Shown here one piece after another: positions 16,114-25,023 of a stretch of 59,803 nucleotides of DNA. Made by a program: the position numbers and the translations under genes. The stretch's first letter is position 1. Each line of letters begins with the position of its first letter. The stretch is from Symplocastrum torsivum CPER-KK1 (lineage in GTDB: Bacteria; Cyanobacteriota; Cyanobacteriia; Cyanobacteriales; Coleofasciculaceae), in NCBI GenBank assembly GCA_019358875.1, contig JAHHIF010000046.1:1-59803 (forward strand), in the 5' to 3' direction. Below the pieces are notes generated by a model, which saw only the letters and a program-made list of their open reading frames with translations, was not told where the DNA came from and ran no database searches.

Positions 16114-17706
16114 ATGAGACAACTAACCAAACCCGGCTTAAAACCAATGACCCAAGACCCTCTATCAAGTCCTAACCCGAAAATATCTGTTGCCTACGCA
16201 CGGGTTTCTTCTCGGGAACAAGCGCTTAATTCTCATGCCCTTGAACAGCAAATCGCACGGCTGGAAAATGCGGGTGCTGATTTGGTTATTTATGATGTTC
16301 AAAGTGGAAAAAAAGATGATCGTTCTGGGCTAAACAGAATATTAGCGATGATTGAAAACGGTGAGATTTTTGAGGTGATAATCACTCGCATCGACCGTTT
16401 AGGCAGACGTATCCTAATCATCCGAAAATGCGTGGATGTCTTCCAAAATTACGAGGTCAATCTGCGGGTGTTAGATCAAGACATCGCTTTAGGTAATCCC
16501 GGTGGACAGCTCATGCTAAATCTCCTGGCGAGTTTGGCTGAGATGGAGGTGGCTCAACTATCTGAGCGGGTACACCACGGCAATCAGCACCGACGCAATA
16601 AACAGCTCGCTTGTTCTTGTCGGCCTTTTGCCTTTACCACGGTTGACGAGCGCTATGCTCTTGATCGTAGTCCGTTTCTTTGTCTGTTAGAGGAGCGTCC
16701 GGCTAACTATCAAGACCTTTATCAATTAGAGATGGAACAGTTACCAGGACTGTCTCCCGCACAACTTGGAGAAGACTGTATACGCATTTTTTTGGAAACT
16801 CAAAGCGTTAGTAAAGCCGTTCGCGGCATTACTAACAAATATGGTATCCAACGCTCTAGAAGTAAGAAGAACGGTAATGACAAAATCTTCCACTGGACTC
16901 CGCGTGGTCTACAACGTTGGTTAACTAATCCTGTTCTTTCGGGACATACGGCTTACAAAAAGCGACGGACGTTACCTGATGGGAGACGGCAAACCTTGCC
17001 ACCGGAGCAGTGGCAGATTGTGCGGGATACGCATCCCCTAGACCGCTTAGTTACGCCGGAACAGGCGGCGCAGATTCATCAAATCCTTGAATACAATGCC
17101 CATCATGTTGGTGCAGCTTTCTTCACGGCGGATTTAGAGAGCGAAGATAACTTCCGAGAGTTTTCCTACCTCCGGGGTTTAGTTTTTTGTGCTGAATGTG
17201 GAGCCAAAGCGATTACCAAAACCAAGTACTCCAAGGATGGACAGAAAACCTACCACTACTACGCCTGCCGCCACGCGCGGAAAGGATGTAACAACTTGAA
17301 GGGTACTCGTAAACACCTGATTGAGGAGGAACTGAGCAAATACTTTTTGCGGCAGTCTCAGGTAATTATTGTTGAACCAAATGACACGTCCCAAGTCGTT
17401 CCTAAACCTACAGAGAAACTCAAGCAACTGGAGGCAGATTTAGCCAACTTGGAAAAAATGCAGATGCATTCTCCCGATTTAGAGCGTCTCAAGGAAAATC
17501 TCCGCCAACAAATTCAGGACGAGCTAAATCCCTTTTCCCAGCGTTCTTTGGAGCGTAAGACCGCTCAAGAAATTATCCAAGCCGGAAATAATTTAGCGAT
17601 TTGGAATCTGCTTGGTGCTGATGAAAGGATGGCGGTGATCCCCCGGTTGGTCGGGCGCATTACGGTGGCTAACGGACTTGTCAAATCCATTGAGTTAAAA
17701 GCTTAG
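16114..17706 (+). CDS. Large serine recombinase, XisF-like
   Basis: 530 residues. The resolvase domain (about 23-160) begins KISVAYARVSSREQ with likely nucleophile S32, and has ITRIDRLGRR with family arginines. The recombinase domain follows (about 170-320), then a zinc ribbon FCAECGAKAITK...YACRHARKGC near 355-390 and a coiled-coil segment before the C-terminus. The length and layout match XisF, which excises the fdxN DNA element in heterocysts, and other large serine integrases. The true start could be the ATG at codon 12. Its substrate site is unknown; the nested repeats just upstream are candidates. It is followed after 17 bases by a zinc-ribbon gene, probably an operon. Confidence 0.88.
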   Translation: MRQLTKPGLKPMTQDPLSSPNPKISVAYARVSSREQALNSHALEQQIARLENAGADLVIYDVQSGKKDDRSGLNRILAMIENGEIFEVIITRIDRLGRRILIIRKCVDVFQNYEVNLRVLDQDIALGNPGGQLMLNLLASLAEMEVAQLSERVHHGNQHRRNKQLACSCRPFAFTTVDERYALDRSPFLCLLEERPANYQDLYQLEMEQLPGLSPAQLGEDCIRIFLETQSVSKAVRGITNKYGIQRSRSKKNGNDKIFHWTPRGLQRWLTNPVLSGHTAYKKRRTLPDGRRQTLPPEQWQIVRDTHPLDRLVTPEQAAQIHQILEYNAHHVGAAFFTADLESEDNFREFSYLRGLVFCAECGAKAITKTKYSKDGQKTYHYYACRHARKGCNNLKGTRKHLIEEELSKYFLRQSQVIIVEPNDTSQVVPKPTEKLKQLEADLANLEKMQMHSPDLERLKENLRQQIQDELNPFSQRSLERKTAQEIIQAGNNLAIWNLLGADERMAVIPRLVGRITVANGLVKSIELKA

Positions 17707-17723
17707 GTCTGGAGGAGCATCCA

Positions 17724-18092
17724 ATGATTAAATCGACTTTCGATCTATTTAAGCTGCGGGCGGAAGTGGCTCTTCAGCAAGTGCTGGTTGAACAGGGACA
17801 TCAACCAAGGGTTTACGGACGGGAATGCCCTTTTTGTCATTCTACTGATTTCGTTAAGCACTCTTTGGAAAAAGGCAAACAGCGCTATCGTTGTCGTTCC
17901 TGCAAGCGTCGATTCAATGAACGTCCTGTGTTTGAGTGTGATTGTTCGGTGGTCGGGCAAGCTCTCAAGTGTCAGGATTGTCCGCAGTTTCTGTCTATTA
18001 TGGAAGCGGCTAAGCAACGGGTTAAGGAATTAGCTGATTGCACCCTTGAAGAACTGCAAGTTGTATTGCAACAACCGCCTCAACCGAAATGA
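17724..18092 (+). CDS. Zinc-ribbon protein, transposase-N-terminal-like
   Basis: 122 residues. CPFCHSTDFVKHSLEKGKQ and YRCRSCKRRFNERP supply a CxxC-x(19-20)-CxxC zinc ribbon (about residues 35-60) like the N-terminal domain of InsA/IS1-type transposases; another cysteine cluster, CDCSVVGQALKCQDC, follows. No catalytic domain is present. It begins 17 bases after the recombinase stop with GGAGGAGC as ribosome binding site, so co-expression and an accessory role such as directionality factor are plausible but inferred. Confidence 0.7.
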   Translation: MIKSTFDLFKLRAEVALQQVLVEQGHQPRVYGRECPFCHSTDFVKHSLEKGKQRYRCRSCKRRFNERPVFECDCSVVGQALKCQDCPQFLSIMEAAKQRVKELADCTLEELQVVLQQPPQPK

Positions 18093-18197
18093 CCAATTTC
18101 AAGGGGAGCAAGTTATACCAAGTTGCTACTACCACGGCATAGGAAGCTTGCTCGCCAGCGACACCCATGCCCCACCAGCGATACCCGACACCCGGTC

Positions 18198-18226
18198 AAA
18201 ACCCTTGGCTGGGGGTTTTGGTTTTA
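18198..18226 (+). terminator. Probable terminator after the zinc-ribbon gene
   Basis: AAAACCC (18198-18204) pairs with GGGTTTT (18213-18219), followed by GGTTTT. It lies about 100 bases after the zinc-ribbon gene and could end that operon. Confidence 0.55.
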
Positions 18227-18318
18227 AGGGAGTGTGTAACGCTAGCGCCTTGTGATGAGGCAGGACGAGATGAAAGTGATTAGGCAACTTAAGCTAGAAG
18301 TCACATAGCTGACCCGCC

Positions 18319-21300
18319 TCACTCCAGCAACCGTTGTTGGCTAATCTTGCTGGTCGCTTGCACATGGTGATACTCACTGGGAAAGAAGTGATAAAGCCAG
18401 TTGCTAACCCAAACTAACTCTTCCTTGGAAAACTTCCCCCCATTCTCACGCGGAAGCGCCGATAAGTCCTCTTTAGTTTTGCCGGCTCGGTACGCTTCAC
18501 GGATGGCAAAAGCTCGCTTTTGGCTGGAGCGAAGATTATCAGACTTGGGATTTGGGTAAGGCTTCTTCACTTGGTGATACTCTAACCAGCTCTCCAACTC
18601 ATCAGTAGCCGCTGCGGTGGCTATGTTAGGAACCGCTGACCGTTCAGTTGAGGGGGCACTTAGGGAAGCTTGAGTGTCGGGAACCACTTCTTGAGGTATC
18701 TCCACCCCAGTTTTTGCGATTTCCACCCCAGTTCCACCGCAGTTCTCCACCCCAAAAAAGCTTGATTCTTGGGCATCGCACCCCACCCACCCCAGGTTTT
18801 GCGGGGTCATACTCTTTTCAAGAATATTTTCAAGAAGTTTTTGCTCCACATCGCCAGGGTCGGGTGTGGAATTTTCCAATTTTTCAAACCCATGTAATAA
18901 ATTGGGGTGGGTGGGGTGGAAGTCTTGATTTTCCGTTGTTTGTTGGGGTGGCGATTGGGGTGGAATTGGGGTGGGGTGGGGTGAAATTGGGGTGGGAGAT
19001 TCCGGGACACTATCCCCGCCATCATCGCCACCGTTACCGCCAAAACTGAGACCTTGGAGAGCCTGAAGTGTTTTCTTGCCGCTCTCATGCGGTACAGTTA
19101 CTAACTTAGTTTTCGGGAAGATAGCCCGGAAGCGAGCAATCACCTGATTCACTGCCTTAACATTGCGATCGCAATGCTTGCTCTGCTCTGCCCAAATCGC
19201 CCTCTCTTTGCCGTTGCTGCCTGACTCATAGGTGAGAGTGCCGTTTTCCAGATACCATTGCTCTAAGCGTGTCCAGATGTCACTAGCCGTTAGCACGCTG
19301 ACTGGGTCATAGTTCAAGCCAGTGTCCTTGCAGAACTGGAAGAGGTGGGAGTTTTCCACCTGAATATCTTCTAAAGCTTTCTCGGTGCAACTGTAGTCGA
19401 TACCTTCGGCCATCAGTCGTTGCAGTGCTTCCAAGACGCGATTCAAGAACGCGGGTAGAACTTCCGAACAAAGGAACTCTGGGTCATCCTTGAAGCGAGG
19501 GTCAGCCTCAATCTCGCCCTTGGTGGGGTCAGCCCCAATCTTAAAAGTCTTGTTGGCGTAGATAACAGCATAGCGACCGGAAATCGCCTCTAAGGTGCCC
19601 TGTAGATTGGGCGTATCATTGATGTTGTAACAGCCTATAGCGTTGGGTTTGAAAGGTTCTGCATCTTTACCTTTGCGCTCACTATCAAGCGTGTCTCCGG
19701 TGATGAAAGCCTTAAGACTTTGAATCTTGTCAAGCCGTGCTGTACTGGCATTTTCGCTTGCCCAGTTCACCCGCGAGTGCCGCAGTCGCGCCAGTGGAAA
19801 CTTGCGACCTTCATCGTAAGCGGCAAAGTCTGACAGGGTGCAGCCGGTCATCCCCTGGTGTCCGTACATGGCTGAGACCGCCTCTCTCAGGGTATCCTTA
19901 CCGTTGGAGCCGTGACCCCGGAAAAGCAAGGCTCGTACCAAACGCCCTTTGTACTTTCTCACCGTCTCTAAGTCGAGAGATGCAGCAATTGTCTTGAGGA
20001 AGATATCTCTTTGAGGTGCGTCTAAGACTTCTAAAAGGCGATCGCTTGCTTTGGAATCAGCTTTAGGATTGTAGGTGACGAGGGGCTTATAAATGTAATA
20101 AAAATCTGGGTCGTGTTCGACGAGTTCCCAGCTAGGAGTTGAGCGATTCCAGTGGATGTGCAAAACTCCATTGGTACAGTTGATGCCGGGAGGATTTACG
20201 AGGTCTGGGTCAACAGACAGCCGCATCTTGACCCACTCTAGTGCTTCTTTTACCTTAGAAGGTTTAGCGTAGGGAAACTTGAGTTCTCCTTGTTTGTCGA
20301 TGACTGGGTAAGTATTGCAAAAGTCAGCCAGCCGTTTAATTTCTACAGCATCTTTACTGAGCTTGTAGTAAGTGCCTGTCCAGGCATACAACCGGTTGTC
20401 CACACAGATCCAGGGCTTGTCTCCATAGAGAGAGAAGAGAGTTCGCTGGGTAAATTCTTCAACTGGGTCGAAGCTATCTGGTGTTGTGACATTTTTGCTT
20501 TCTACACCCCACTCAGTTTTTCGTTTTTTGCTGTCCTCATCCCGTCTCGATTCAAAGGAACTTTGGATGTGCGCCGGACACTTGGCTTTAAATGTCGCTA
20601 AAGATAGCCGACGAATCTTCTTCCAGCAGCTCTCTTCACCGCCTCGGTGTAAAGCAGCGGGATTGCAGCTAACAATGTCAATGGTTTTGAGAATACGCTC
20701 AACCCGCTCACTATCAATCCCTAGCTGCCCGCCTGCATAATGTGCTAAATCTTCCGGTGTACCAGTAATCGGGATGTCGTTGTCTTTTCCCCAGTTCTGC
20801 CAGCCGTACCACTCATTTAAGGCTGTTGCTAATGCCTCGGAGCGATCGCCTGTTGGACAGCTCCCTTTTAAAATCTCGCGGCTGGTGGTGTTACCCAATT
20901 CCTCAAGGGGAATGTTGCCAGGAACGTAGGAAAGTAGAGGCTGTGGAGTAACGCCCTGGTGCTGGCGTTTGGTCGAAGTGCTGTAAATACCGATAGATTC
21001 CAAGCTTTCCACTTCCGCTGGTAGCACACGATTGATTGATTGATACGGATTCCCAGATGGTCCAACTGTTGGTGCTAGTACGGTAAAGCGTCCTTCTCCT
21101 AATGCCTCACCGATATGCTTGCCACCGGGTTGTAAGGCAAAGTTGGTAAAGCTTGGCTTTTCCTTAACCCGAACACCAACCCGCCAGCCGCCTGAGTGTG
21201 AGCGCTCCAAGAAAGTGTTGGCAAGAGTTGGATTCTGCAATACCTCAGTCACAGCCTGAGTGCAGTCGTCCTCACTGGGGAACTTCTTAACATCAAAGTC

Positions 21301-21705
21301 GAGCCAGATAGTATCGTTCCAGCCGCCTAATGTTCCGATGCCATTGAGGGGATTGGCGAACCACGTTTCTATTTCCTGTGGTGTAGGCAAACGCTTCTGA
21401 TACGGTCGATGGTTCACCAGGTGAGGTCTACCACTGCTGTCTAAATAACTGGGATTTTTCCCAGTGAAAGCCGGGATAGGATTATTTTGCTTGTCCTGTT
21501 TGATATTGCCGTCTTTGTCGCGTGCTGGGTACTGATCAGCGGGTTGTGCCGGTGCTACTGGTAGAACCGGAAAATTGTTTGTCTTTAGCCAGTTAAGGAC
21601 TTCTTGCAAGTCCTTAACTGTCTGCACACTCTCTTTGTCTTCTTCTGTGCAAAGAGAAGCCTCGTCTGAGCTGGAGTAGTTCTGTTTAATTGGTGTAGTT
21701 ACCAT
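18319..21705 (-). CDS. Plasmid replication protein: primase-polymerase plus SF3 (D5/P4-type) helicase
   Basis: 1128 residues. The N-terminal part (about 30-250) is an archaeo-eukaryotic-type primase-polymerase domain: TLGGWNDTIWLDFDVK carries the paired acidic residues and FLERSHSGGWRVGVRV the S-x-G block. The central part (about 430-760) is the D5_N/SF3 helicase, with Walker A GHGSNGKDT near residue 595 and a later VNWASENAST block. A proline-rich linker (PTPISPHPTPIPPQSPPQQ) and a C-terminal unknown domain follow. Such proteins open and prime the origin of plasmids and phage satellites. The ATG at 21705 has AAAGGG upstream. The non-coding region before it is the best place for the origin. 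Confidence 0.88.
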   Translation of the reverse strand: MVTTPIKQNYSSSDEASLCTEEDKESVQTVKDLQEVLNWLKTNNFPVLPVAPAQPADQYPARDKDGNIKQDKQNNPIPAFTGKNPSYLDSSGRPHLVNHRPYQKRLPTPQEIETWFANPLNGIGTLGGWNDTIWLDFDVKKFPSEDDCTQAVTEVLQNPTLANTFLERSHSGGWRVGVRVKEKPSFTNFALQPGGKHIGEALGEGRFTVLAPTVGPSGNPYQSINRVLPAEVESLESIGIYSTSTKRQHQGVTPQPLLSYVPGNIPLEELGNTTSREILKGSCPTGDRSEALATALNEWYGWQNWGKDNDIPITGTPEDLAHYAGGQLGIDSERVERILKTIDIVSCNPAALHRGGEESCWKKIRRLSLATFKAKCPAHIQSSFESRRDEDSKKRKTEWGVESKNVTTPDSFDPVEEFTQRTLFSLYGDKPWICVDNRLYAWTGTYYKLSKDAVEIKRLADFCNTYPVIDKQGELKFPYAKPSKVKEALEWVKMRLSVDPDLVNPPGINCTNGVLHIHWNRSTPSWELVEHDPDFYYIYKPLVTYNPKADSKASDRLLEVLDAPQRDIFLKTIAASLDLETVRKYKGRLVRALLFRGHGSNGKDTLREAVSAMYGHQGMTGCTLSDFAAYDEGRKFPLARLRHSRVNWASENASTARLDKIQSLKAFITGDTLDSERKGKDAEPFKPNAIGCYNINDTPNLQGTLEAISGRYAVIYANKTFKIGADPTKGEIEADPRFKDDPEFLCSEVLPAFLNRVLEALQRLMAEGIDYSCTEKALEDIQVENSHLFQFCKDTGLNYDPVSVLTASDIWTRLEQWYLENGTLTYESGSNGKERAIWAEQSKHCDRNVKAVNQVIARFRAIFPKTKLVTVPHESGKKTLQALQGLSFGGNGGDDGGDSVPESPTPISPHPTPIPPQSPPQQTTENQDFHPTHPNLLHGFEKLENSTPDPGDVEQKLLENILEKSMTPQNLGWVGCDAQESSFFGVENCGGTGVEIAKTGVEIPQEVVPDTQASLSAPSTERSAVPNIATAAATDELESWLEYHQVKKPYPNPKSDNLRSSQKRAFAIREAYRAGKTKEDLSALPRENGGKFSKEELVWVSNWLYHFFPSEYHHVQATSKISQQRLLE
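18903..18996 (+). repeat. G-run tract (possible G-quadruplex) inside the replication gene
   Basis: The plus strand carries many GGGG runs separated by short spacers (pattern TTGGGGTGG repeated), encoding the proline/threonine-rich linker on the opposite strand. At least four adjacent GGGG runs at about 18957-18984 could form a quadruplex in the non-template strand. Confidence 0.55.
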
Positions 21706-22681
21706 GATTGATGCCCTTTATGTGGTGTAAGGCACTCAAGTCATGAAAAATTCCTCAAACTTTTTACCGATTTGGTAAAAAAATTAGCTAGCCTTGATCT
21801 GCAAATGTATGTGGTTTCCCAAGCGAACAATTTCTTTCTTGTTCTTTCTGCCTGGGGGAACTCTGGCTAGCTAGGTACATGGGTTAGAGATTTCACGCTT
21901 GGGTGCCATTTTCTTGAAATTTGGCATAGAAGTCCCATCCCATTCGTGCTAATATTTTTATTGGCAACACAATGGGTTGTGAGCAGCAGGTTGGTGTTTC
22001 AAGTTGGTCGCTTGCCGGACACCATTCTGAAGGGAAACTCACGTACAGTTTTTTATTCACTTGTTACTTCCTATTTGGTTGTATCAAGACCCCCTAGATT
22101 AAATAGCTACTGGAATTCTACAATAAAACCGCCTGAAATCTATCAGATTTCAGGCGGTTTTATTGTTGACCACTCACCCATAACCATTAGAGGGTATAGA
22201 TGAATCGTTATCAGCGTTTTTTTGCTGATAGATAGGGAAGATTCACGTATGTGCAGAACTTTATTTCCTTAATTTCATTGCTTATCAGATTTACTAAAAT
22301 TCATAGGAATCTCTTGAAGCTTTCTACTTAAAGCATCAATAAAAAGTTTTTCAATAAATTTTAAGTTAATTATTGGAAGGTATTGAAGAAACCTTTGCTG
22401 GAAGCGTAACGGAAATACTTTCAATCTCGCCATCACTGAAGTATTTTCAAGTATATACACTGCTTAAAACGTTCAATAGAAAGGCTTTTGGAGGATTAGT
22501 TTTAGATTGAAGTAATTACCCATTGTTGTTAACGATGGAGTTTAGGCAAAATCAGTCTTAATTTCACTTCCAGTGAAATCCAAGGATTTCTTCTACAGAG
22601 GTTTCAGCGCTTGTTTGAGCAGGAGACTTGAGATTGTTGAAGGGGTACCAACCTCACGGTGGCATACGCCTGGTTTCTCTG
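21706..22681. other. Large non-coding region upstream of the replication gene; candidate origin
   Basis: Nearly 1 kb without a supported gene. It contains an inverted repeat TTTTTACC/GGTAAAAA at 21761-21781 close to the replication gene start, a perfect 47-base palindrome at 22120-22166 and a TATCAGC/GCTGATA hairpin at 22209-22230. A stretch around 21995-22060 (GAAGGGAAACTCACGTACAG) resembles a motif often seen in group II intron RNA, perhaps a remnant. No short iterons were seen here. Origin function is inferred from position. Confidence 0.45.
22120..22166. repeat. Perfect 47-base palindrome with 22-base arms
   Basis: Left arm 22120-22141 and right arm 22145-22166 are exact complements around the loop ATC; the core reads AAAACCGCCTGAAATC and its complement. 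The right side ends in TTTTATTGTT, so it could act as a terminator in either direction; the length and perfection also suit a replication or transfer structure such as a single-strand origin. Confidence 0.85.
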
Positions 22682-22909
22682 TCACTCGTCACCTCCTTTC
22701 TTCCCCCTGCCTTTGCTGCTGCTGGTGCCAGCGGTGGGAGGTTTGTTTTGGGGAATCATTCCTCTCGCCGTCAACGCTTCCTTAACCAATATTGCTGTCA
22801 TCTGGCTTTGAGAGCGTTGCTCTGCCTCGGCAAGGTCTTTAACAAGCTCATATAGGTCATCTGATAGAACGACATTCACCCGTCCGCTCATGCTTTCGTC
22901 TGTGTTCAT
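22682..22909 (-). CDS. Ribbon-helix-helix DNA-binding protein
   Basis: 75 residues. RVNVVLSDDLYELVKDLAEA followed by EQRSQSQMTAILVKEAL (about 10-45) is a beta-strand plus two helices typical of RHH/CopG-type repressors; the tail is basic and glycine-rich (SSSKGRGKKGGDE). The ATG at 22909 has GAGG at good spacing. It is transcribed away from the ParM-like gene, and the 250-base gap carries tandem and inverted repeats likely to be its operators. It could repress itself and the partition operon, or be the antitoxin-like half of a lost pair. Confidence 0.8.
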   Translation of the reverse strand: MNTDESMSGRVNVVLSDDLYELVKDLAEAEQRSQSQMTAILVKEALTARGMIPQNKPPTAGTSSSKGRGKKGGDE

Positions 22910-22948
22910 TAATTACCTCATGATACGCCGTGTGCTTTCAATGCTGCT

Positions 22949-22995
22949 TGACACACAATGTGAAATCTGTGTCATTATGTGAGACTTGTGTTATG
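22949..22995. promoter_or_regulatory. Tandem and inverted repeats between RHH and ParM-like genes
   Basis: Two near-identical 19-base units start at 22958 and 22977 (ATGTGAAATCTGTGTCATT and ATGTGAGACTTGTGTTATG). An overlapping dyad TGACACA (22949-22955) / TGTGTCA (22968-22974) is present. The site lies in the divergent promoter of an RHH gene and a ParM-like gene, where an operator or a parC-type centromere would be expected. Confidence 0.6.
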
Positions 22996-23158
22996 TTAAC
23001 AGACATAGCCCAGAAACACCCAGTAACTACCAACCAGAGGATAGATAGGTTGAGTCAGGTTACTTGAAACGAAAGGCTTCTGACCGCTAAAAACGCCCTT
23101 AAACGCAATCGCAACAAAGGTCTTAGGGCACTTGAAACAAAACTGAGGTAAATTCAAT

Positions 23159-24223
23159 ATGATTGCAGCCCAGCCGAAACAGGCTGAATTTGACCAAAGA
23201 ACACCAATTCTGGCTGTAGGAGTCGATAACGGGCACGGACTTCTCAAAGTGGCTCTAGATGCCGATTCCAGGCAAGTGAAAGTGCGCTGCCCTTCCAAGT
23301 TCAAGGAACTCCGAGAAGATTTACTGGACTATCCCACGTCAAAGTACGGTAGTACGTTCTACTACCGAGATGGGGATGCTAAGGAATTGATGGGTCGCGA
23401 GTTCAAGACGGGAGAGGTGGCATACACCACTGACCCTTATGGACACACCAAGCTCAGTGATAAGGCAGAGTACAAGATTGAGTATGCATTGCACAGCATT
23501 TTAGGAGCATTGGGTACTCTACCTTACCGCCAGGTGTGGAACCTGTATCTAGTCGCCAGCATCCACAATTCAAAGCTTTTTGGAAAGCGGCTCACCGAAG
23601 TACTAGAAGGTACTCACGTTGTCAACTTCAACGGCAAAGGTTCCCCCCAATCAATCATCAAGCTTCATGTGGGGCTGGTTCCTCCAGAAGGGGCTGGCAG
23701 TTACGTTTACTGTCGCCACCAGAATTTAATCGACCCGACAAAAATCGCGATCGCTCTTGACTTTGGAACTGGCACGATTATTCCTACCGTGTTTGCTCCA
23801 GGTGGCTCGATTGAGTATCGGGAAGTTTTAAGCGTGGGTGGTTGTGTTGACCTGTTGGATGCAATCGCCCGCGTGCGGGAACTCCAGATTTATGAAGGCG
23901 GCAAGCTGGGGGACATTGAACTGATTCGCCAAGGCATTGAGAACAGAAGCTTCCTTTATGGGAATAGCGGCATTAGCTTTCGGGAGACATACCAGCACGA
24001 GTTAATGCCCTGGCTCAAAGACCGTTTCAGTTTGGCGCTTAAGGCGGTGTCGCCTTGGCGGAAGTTAGCAGGCAGTTTCGTTGTCTGGGGTGGAGGGGCA
24101 CAACTCCCAGGCGTTGCTGCTGCTGTTGAGAAGTACGGTTTTACTGCCGTAGCCGATGGGAGCTGGGCAAATGCTTTAGGGCTTCAACGCCTTGCACAAA
24201 GCCGTTTAGAGAGGAGTAAATAA
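23159..24223 (+). CDS. ParM/StbA-like actin-type plasmid segregation ATPase
   Basis: 354 residues. The actin-fold motifs appear in order: VGVDNGHGLLKV (phosphate-1, about 20-31), IAIALDFGTGTIIPTVFAPG (phosphate-2, near 198-217) and GSFVVWGGGAQLPGVAA (adenosine motif, near 312). These proteins polymerise with ATP and push plasmid copies apart. The ATG at 23159 has GAGGTAA upstream. The gene is followed after 2 bases by a small RHH-like gene that would be the ParR adaptor. The plasmid thus has an actin-type partition locus besides ParA/ParB. Confidence 0.85.
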   Translation: MIAAQPKQAEFDQRTPILAVGVDNGHGLLKVALDADSRQVKVRCPSKFKELREDLLDYPTSKYGSTFYYRDGDAKELMGREFKTGEVAYTTDPYGHTKLSDKAEYKIEYALHSILGALGTLPYRQVWNLYLVASIHNSKLFGKRLTEVLEGTHVVNFNGKGSPQSIIKLHVGLVPPEGAGSYVYCRHQNLIDPTKIAIALDFGTGTIIPTVFAPGGSIEYREVLSVGGCVDLLDAIARVRELQIYEGGKLGDIELIRQGIENRSFLYGNSGISFRETYQHELMPWLKDRFSLALKAVSPWRKLAGSFVVWGGGAQLPGVAAAVEKYGFTAVADGSWANALGLQRLAQSRLERSK

Positions 24224-24225
24224 TC

Positions 24226-24576
24226 ATGGCAGAGAATACACGAGTTCGATTAGAGCCGGACCTTGAAAGTTACCTCAAGACCCAAGCTGAGCGGGTCTTG
24301 GGTAAGTCAGGAGAGAAACTAACAGGGGCTGAGCTAACCACCTTGACCAATCGAGTGCTTTACGAACACAAGATGGCTCAGTCGATGGCACGTCAGGTGC
24401 CTTTGGCAAAACTCTTTAACTGGCTCATGGGATTAGTTCCTGGTAGTGGCAGCAAGGTAGTGGCATTACAAACATCGAATGATGCACCCGCCTTGCAACC
24501 ATCCAGGGCTGAAACCTTGGACTTTGAGGCAGACTTTGCCAGCCAATTTGAACTTGATATGGAAGATGCAGCCTAA
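24226..24576 (+). CDS. Probable ParR-like adaptor
   Basis: 116 residues. The N-terminus TRVRLEPDLESYLKTQAERV followed by LTGAELTTLTNRVLYEHKMA suggests an RHH-type DNA-binding fold; the C-terminal tail is acidic (DFEADFASQFELDMEDAA), as needed to touch the ParM filament. It is the second gene of the operon, 2 bases after ParM. The assignment rests on position, size and fold pattern, not on recognised sequence. Confidence 0.65.
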   Translation: MAENTRVRLEPDLESYLKTQAERVLGKSGEKLTGAELTTLTNRVLYEHKMAQSMARQVPLAKLFNWLMGLVPGSGSKVVALQTSNDAPALQPSRAETLDFEADFASQFELDMEDAA

Positions 24577-24578
24577 CA

Positions 24579-24773
24579 ATGCTTAAATTCTTCCAAAAAC
24601 TCAAGGAACGATGGGAAATCGAACAGGCTACCCGAAAAACGATTGAGATTTATAAAACCGGGACTGCCGAAGAACGTCAACAAATCGAGGATTTACTCTG
24701 GGAAGTCGGCAGACAAAAGAATGACATGGCCCAGGCAGAGGCAGTGGTTAAATCGCTCAGACAAATACTTTAA
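24579..24773 (+). CDS. Small hypothetical protein, 64 aa
   Basis: Highly charged, predicted helical or coiled coil (MLKFFQKLKERWEIEQATRK then TAEERQQIEDLLWEV). It starts 2 bases after the preceding stop, so it is probably translated with the partition operon. No family is recognised. Confidence 0.6.
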   Translation: MLKFFQKLKERWEIEQATRKTIEIYKTGTAEERQQIEDLLWEVGRQKNDMAQAEAVVKSLRQIL

Positions 24774-24798
24774 GTCGTTCAAATCAAAGGAAGCACAA

Positions 24799-25023
24799 GT
24801 GACTCCAGAAACATCATTAACCTTGCAAATCCTGCTGGGCATTGATGAAACCGCAATTCAAGAGTGGTTTTTGATTGTCAAAAGAGCTTACCCCCAGATG
24901 GAAGGTGAGTTTTACCCTCGATTTCTCGGTATAGCGATGGGAGGTCTGAAAACTGCCTATGAATCCGGCTGGACGGCAGAACAGTGGATTGCTAATACCC
25001 ACAGAATCAATGGAATCGCTTGA
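24799..25023 (+). CDS. Small hypothetical protein, 74 aa
   Basis: The frame is open from 24643 but overlaps the previous gene; the GTG at 24799, preceded by AAAGGAAG, gives MTPETSLTLQILLGIDETAI. Rich in aromatic residues, no signal peptide, no known motif. It belongs to the packed run of small plasmid genes after ParM and ParR-like genes. Confidence 0.6.
   Translation: MTPETSLTLQILLGIDETAIQEWFLIVKRAYPQMEGEFYPRFLGIAMGGLKTAYESGWTAEQWIANTHRINGIA

Noticed and set aside
21946..22203. 85-codon frame upstream of the rep gene
   Set aside because: It reads straight through the perfect 47-base palindrome; product is not protein-like in that part.
22275..22460. 61-codon minus-strand frame
   Set aside because: GTG start without ribosome binding site; basic, no family. 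Could be real but not supportable.
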